A DNA stretch of 64,000 nt from Novosphingobium profundi (GTDB taxonomy: Bacteria; Pseudomonadota; Alphaproteobacteria; Sphingomonadales; Sphingomonadaceae). Each line of letters begins with the position of its first letter. Positions within the stretch are counted from its first letter, which is position 1. Both the position numbers and the translations under genes were made by a program. Below, one piece after another: positions 60,653 through 64,000 of this stretch. Under the pieces are notes generated by a model. The model ran no database searches, was not told the origin of the DNA, and worked only from the letters and a program-made list of their open reading frames with translations. The stretch is taken from positions 1 through 64,000 of the forward strand of contig NZ_JABWCU010000016.1 of assembly GCF_018491765.1 (NCBI RefSeq), read 5' to 3'.

Positions 60653-61876
60653 TCATGCGCCGCGCGCACCGGCAAGCGGGGCCGAAGCCAACCGGGTTTC
60701 GCGTGCCGCGCCGCACAGGCCAGCGAGCGCGCGGGGCGCGAAGACGATCCCGGCGAACATCGCCGGCGCGACCATCGCCCCCCAATAGAAATTGTCCCAG
60801 CGCCCCGCAATCATGAAGGCGAAGCCATAGCCCGCGCTGAGCAAGAAGCCGAAGAGGCCCGCGCGGGCGTTCCAGCCCAGCCACCCGAACGTCATCAGGA
60901 TGACCGCCGGGCCTGCCAGCCAGTGCGGCAGCCAGCGCAAGTTGCTCGCCTGCGCGATGTTGGCGAGCCAGCCCGAGAGCCCGCGCGCGACCAGCCAGGG
61001 CGCCGAATGCGGATCGCTGGGCAGGACGTCGCGCGCCACGAGATGCAGGTGCAGCGCGAGCGCGGCGAGGAACACCACGACGAGCGCGATCCAGGCCAGT
61101 GCCTCGCGGCCGTTGCGCTGCCACAGCGCGAAGGCGGCCATGAGCAGAACGAAAGGCAGCGTGTGCTCGCGAATCGCGAGCGCCAGCGCGGCGGCACAGA
61201 ACGCCCCGATCCAGCGGCCACCCTGCCCGTGCCTGCCGATCCGGTGCAAGCCGAAGGACAGCGCGATCAGCCCCCCGGCCCAGAGTTCGTGGAGCGGAAA
61301 GTAATGCCGATTAAGCGCGAGCGAGACGCCCACCGCCACCATCGCGCAGGCCAGGCGGCGCTGGCGCGCGATCGCGGGATCTTCGCCCAGCTTGTTCCAC
61401 CAGGCCACGATCGTCCCCAGCATCAGCGCAAGGGCGGCCACGACCTGCCCCGCCGTGCCGAGATAGGCGTTGATATAGGCGAGCGTGGGCAGGCGCACCG
61501 CAAGCCCCGGGTTCACCGGATAGTCGCGCGCGCGCTGCTCGGAGACGATGAAATCGTAATAGTTCTCGCCCGCCGCGATGCGCTTCGAGGCCACCTTGTA
61601 GAGCGCGATATCCTGGTCGTAGTCCTCGTCGGCATCAAGCTCTTCGCTCGTCGCCTCGGCAGGCACCGAGGCATCGACCGCCCCCTGCCAGGGCGAACGG
61701 CTGCCCGCCGGAAAGGTCGGAACGAACGCGGAAGCGACCAGCAGAAGCGCCAGTGCCGCCAGAGCCATGCGCGCCAGCCAGGCCGGCCAGGCGGCAAAGC
61801 GATCCGGAGCCGGCGTCGGGCCCGATATGGCCCCCGGCCCGGTCAGGTCATCAGGTACCAGTACGTCACCGCGCAT
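60653..61876 (-). CDS. polytopic membrane protein, glycosyltransferase C-like
   Basis: A 407-aa integral membrane protein with about ten helices. Between the first and second helices is a soluble loop (about 60-125: DYDQDIALYKVASKRIAAGE, YYDFIVSEQRARDYPVNP) whose acidic start and position resemble the first periplasmic loop of GT-C glycosyltransferases. No family is certain. ATG 61876 lies 34 nt inside the end of ubiB and has a GGGGGG run upstream. It precedes coaBC by 56 nt. Confidence 0.6.
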   Translation of the reverse strand: MRGDVLVPDDLTGPGAISGPTPAPDRFAAWPAWLARMALAALALLLVASAFVPTFPAGSRSPWQGAVDASVPAEATSEELDADEDYDQDIALYKVASKRIAAGENYYDFIVSEQRARDYPVNPGLAVRLPTLAYINAYLGTAGQVVAALALMLGTIVAWWNKLGEDPAIARQRRLACAMVAVGVSLALNRHYFPLHELWAGGLIALSFGLHRIGRHGQGGRWIGAFCAAALALAIREHTLPFVLLMAAFALWQRNGREALAWIALVVVFLAALALHLHLVARDVLPSDPHSAPWLVARGLSGWLANIAQASNLRWLPHWLAGPAVILMTFGWLGWNARAGLFGFLLSAGYGFAFMIAGRWDNFYWGAMVAPAMFAGIVFAPRALAGLCGAARETRLASAPLAGARGA

Positions 61877-63411
61877 GCGGCCATGCCCCCCACGATTGCA
61901 GAGAGAACATAGCCCCCAAGGTGGTTACCATCGGGTTTACGCTTGCGCTCCCAGATGAGGTCGATCTCGGGCAACGGGGCCTGTTCGGGGGCGCCGCCCT
62001 TGGGAGGGAAACGCTCCTCGATGCGGCGTACCAGAGCGGGCAGGCGCGCCAGGGTCGCAAGGTCCTCGCGCAGCCGGTCGGCGATCACCGCCTCGGGGCC
62101 GAGTTCGTCGCGAATCCAGTTCTTCACGAAGGGCGCTGCGACGTCCCACATGTTGATCTGCGGATCGAGCGCGGTCGCCAGCCCCTCGACCATGACCATG
62201 GTCTTCTGGAGCAGCAGGAGGTGGGGCTGCACCGCCATGTCGAAATCACGGGTGATCGCGAAGAGCCCGTCGAGCATCTGCCCGACCGAGAGCTCGGACA
62301 CCGGCTTGCCGCGCATCGGCTCGCCGACGGCGCGAAGCGCGGTCGCGAACTCCTCGACCGAATGGTAGCTCGGCACGTATTGCGCCTCGAAGTGGATTTC
62401 GGCCACGCGCTTGTAGTTGCCGGTGGTGAGGCCGTAGAGGATCTCCGCCAGCCACAGCCGCGCCTGCCGGTTGATCCGGCCCATGATGCCGAAGTCGATG
62501 GCAACGATCGTCGCGTCCTGCGGGCTCCCTTGCACGAAGAGATTGCCCTGGTGCATGTCGGCGTGGAAGAAGCCCGCCGAGATCGCCTGCTTGAGGAAGG
62601 TGAGCACGAGCCGGTGCGCCAGTTCGGGCAGGTCGTAGCCCGCCGCGTTGAGCGCCTCGAGGTTGCTCATCTTGATGCCGTCGATCCACTCGAGCGTCAG
62701 AACCTGGCCATTGGTGCGGTCCCAGTCGATCGCGGGAATGCGGTAACCGTCGACCGACTTCATCCCGTCGGCCAGTTCCGAGGCCGAAGCCGCCTCGCGG
62801 CGCAAGTCGAGCTCACGCACGGTCCAGCGCTTGAGGTTGGCGATCACCGCGCGCGGGCGCAGGCGCGCCGCCTCGCCGCCGAAGGCCTCGAGGTGCGCGG
62901 CGGCCCACTCGTAGGTCTCGACGTCGCGGTTGAACTGCTCGCGGATGCCCGGACGCAGCACTTTCACCGCCACCTTGCGCCCGTCGGGCGTCGTCGCCGC
63001 GTGGACCTGCGCAATCGAGGCGGCGCCGATCGGCTCGGGATCGAAGCTGGCGAAAACTTCTTCGAGCGGGCGCTCGAAGCTGTCCTCGATGCGCCTTCGG
63101 ATCAGCGCGAAATCGACCGGCGGCAGGCTGTCCTGCAAGGTCAGCAGGTTCTTCGCAGGGCCCTCGCCGACAAGGTCGGGCCGCGTGGCGAGCGCCTGGC
63201 CCAGCTTGATCGCCGCCGGGCCGATCGACTGGAAAGCGCCCGCGTAGTCGGGCTCGTCGCCCTGACGCGCGCCGAAGCGGGCCATGCGGCACAAGCGCTT
63301 CACCGGCGCGGGCGCGTTGCGGTCGTTCTCGATCCCACGCAGCGCGCCGTGGCGAGCGAGGACCCGGCCCCATTTGAGGAGCCGTGCGATATGCGTCAGT
63401 CGCGAGGTCAC
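61843..63411 (-). CDS. ubiB: ubiquinone biosynthesis kinase-like protein UbiB
   Basis: Atypical ADCK/UbiB family kinase-like ATPase of 522 aa supporting ubiquinone synthesis. The KxGQ motif is IKLGQALATRPDLVGE; nucleotide-binding VAVKVLRPG, AFSI-like SIAQVHAA, FHADMHQGNLFV and DFGIMGRI follow. A C-terminal hydrophobic helix (about 498-520) anchors it to the membrane. Starts with GTG at 63411, 10 nt after ubiE, as in many genomes. Confidence 0.94.
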   Translation of the reverse strand: MTSRLTHIARLLKWGRVLARHGALRGIENDRNAPAPVKRLCRMARFGARQGDEPDYAGAFQSIGPAAIKLGQALATRPDLVGEGPAKNLLTLQDSLPPVDFALIRRRIEDSFERPLEEVFASFDPEPIGAASIAQVHAATTPDGRKVAVKVLRPGIREQFNRDVETYEWAAAHLEAFGGEAARLRPRAVIANLKRWTVRELDLRREAASASELADGMKSVDGYRIPAIDWDRTNGQVLTLEWIDGIKMSNLEALNAAGYDLPELAHRLVLTFLKQAISAGFFHADMHQGNLFVQGSPQDATIVAIDFGIMGRINRQARLWLAEILYGLTTGNYKRVAEIHFEAQYVPSYHSVEEFATALRAVGEPMRGKPVSELSVGQMLDGLFAITRDFDMAVQPHLLLLQKTMVMVEGLATALDPQINMWDVAAPFVKNWIRDELGPEAVIADRLREDLATLARLPALVRRIEERFPPKGGAPEQAPLPEIDLIWERKRKPDGNHLGGYVLSAIVGGMAACAVTYWYLMT

Positions 63412-63421
63412 GTGTCGGGCC

Positions 63422-64000
63422 TCAGACCTTCCAGCCCGAGTGGATCGCCACGAGCCCGCCCAGGATCGGTTCGACCTTGGTGTGCTTGAAGCCGGCCGCG
63501 CGGATCATGCCCTCGAATTCGGGCATCGGCGGGAAGCGGCGGATCGATTCGATGAGATAGCGGTACGAATCGGCGTCACCCGCGATCATCTGGCCGATCT
63601 TGGGGACCAGCTTGTGCGAATAGGCGTCGTAAACTTCCTTGAAGCCCGGCCACTCGGTGGTCGAGAATTCGAGGCAGTAGAAGCGCCCGCCGTACTTGAG
63701 CACGCGGTGCGCCTCGGCCAGCGCCTTGTCGATATGGGTGACGTTGCGAATGCCGAAGGCAATCGTGTAGGCGTCGAAATGACGGTCGGGGAAAGCCAGT
63801 TCCTCGGCGTTCTGGCGCGACCACACGAGCGTGTCGATACCGCGCTCCATCGCGCGCTCGATGCCCACGTCGAGCATGTCCTGGTTGATGTCCGAAACGG
63901 TGACGACGGCGCCCCTGGCTTCCATGCGAAAGGCGATGTCGCCGGTGCCGCCCGCCATGTCGAGGATCTGCTCACCGGGCTGGGGCTTGACCCGCCGCAC
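63422..64000 (-). CDS. ubiE: ubiquinone/menaquinone methyltransferase UbiE (5' end outside window)
   Basis: C-terminal 192 residues of the C-methyltransferase of ubiquinone synthesis; the frame is open at the right edge. SAM motif I is ILDMAGGTGDIAFRM, followed by the UbiE signatures FDAYTIAFGIRNVTHIDKAL and GRFYCLEFSTTEWPGF and the C-terminal YRYLIESIRRFP. It leads the ubiE-ubiB pair. Confidence 0.95.
   Translation of the reverse strand: MRRVKPQPGEQILDMAGGTGDIAFRMEARGAVVTVSDINQDMLDVGIERAMERGIDTLVWSRQNAEELAFPDRHFDAYTIAFGIRNVTHIDKALAEAHRVLKYGGRFYCLEFSTTEWPGFKEVYDAYSHKLVPKIGQMIAGDADSYRYLIESIRRFPPMPEFEGMIRAAGFKHTKVEPILGGLVAIHSGWKV

Noticed and set aside
1..64000. CRISPR arrays, tRNA or rRNA genes, phage integration sites
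   Set aside because: No regularly spaced repeats, no cloverleaf or conserved rRNA segments and no integrase or transposase gene were seen on reading both strands.

Overview
The window reads as a chromosome segment of a GC-rich alphaproteobacterium of the order Sphingomonadales, most likely Novosphingobium or a close relative. This is inferred from gene content and gene order: Entner-Doudoroff genes in the order zwf-edd-glk-eda, two ubiquinone-synthesis loci, large TonB-dependent receptors, and the secB / Tim44-like / mltA / smr neighbourhood. Most of it is ordinary core chromosome, densely packed with short gaps and frequent 4-nt start/stop overlaps. I see no rRNA, tRNA, CRISPR array, prophage or intact insertion sequence.

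Layout. 1-8751: end of a GNAT acetyltransferase, then a complete phosphate-starvation locus on the minus strand (phoR, OprP-type porin, pstS, pstC, pstA, pstB, phoU, phoB) with PhoB-box-like 11-nt repeats before pstS and the porin. 9026-16935: glucose catabolism (zwf, edd, glk, eda), followed by a PEP-carboxylase-family gene that has lost several catalytic signature residues. 17086-20584: M20 deacylase, astA and astB (arginine succinylation), closed by a strong terminator. 20676-26931: class A PBP, msrB, a Tat-lipoprotein dienelactone-hydrolase-like protein, a small phosphatase, purU and a nitronate-monooxygenase-family flavoprotein. 27143-38599: a GH3 glucosidase, small proteins of unknown role, lysC, ubiG, a permease, pnuC, aroC and other small genes.

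38698-46007: a TonB-dependent receptor with a Gly/Pro-rich insertion, a Tat-exported phosphoesterase, and the peroxide defence pair ahpC-ahpF. 46107-48525: a decayed TonB siderophore-receptor remnant, a PepSY membrane protein, and a 61-residue gene that appears to be leaderless with its own terminator. 48570-58050: a MITE-like repeat, smr, mltA, a Tim44-like gene, secB, murJ, trpS, GH76, MOSC and DUF4136 genes. 58058-64000: dut, a coaBC with an unusual linker of about 150 residues between its two enzymes, a polytopic membrane protein, ubiB and the start-truncated ubiE.

How the genes work together: the pho/pst genes form one sensing and uptake circuit. The ED genes convert glucose to pyruvate and glyceraldehyde-3-phosphate. 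secB, the Tim44-like gene, mltA, murJ and the PBP belong to envelope biogenesis. ubiG, ubiB and ubiE belong to ubiquinone synthesis. The most unusual items are the PEPC-like protein (14149-16935), the leaderless small gene (48302-48487), the CoaBC linker, the decayed receptor, and a stem-loop repeat found twice between convergent genes.
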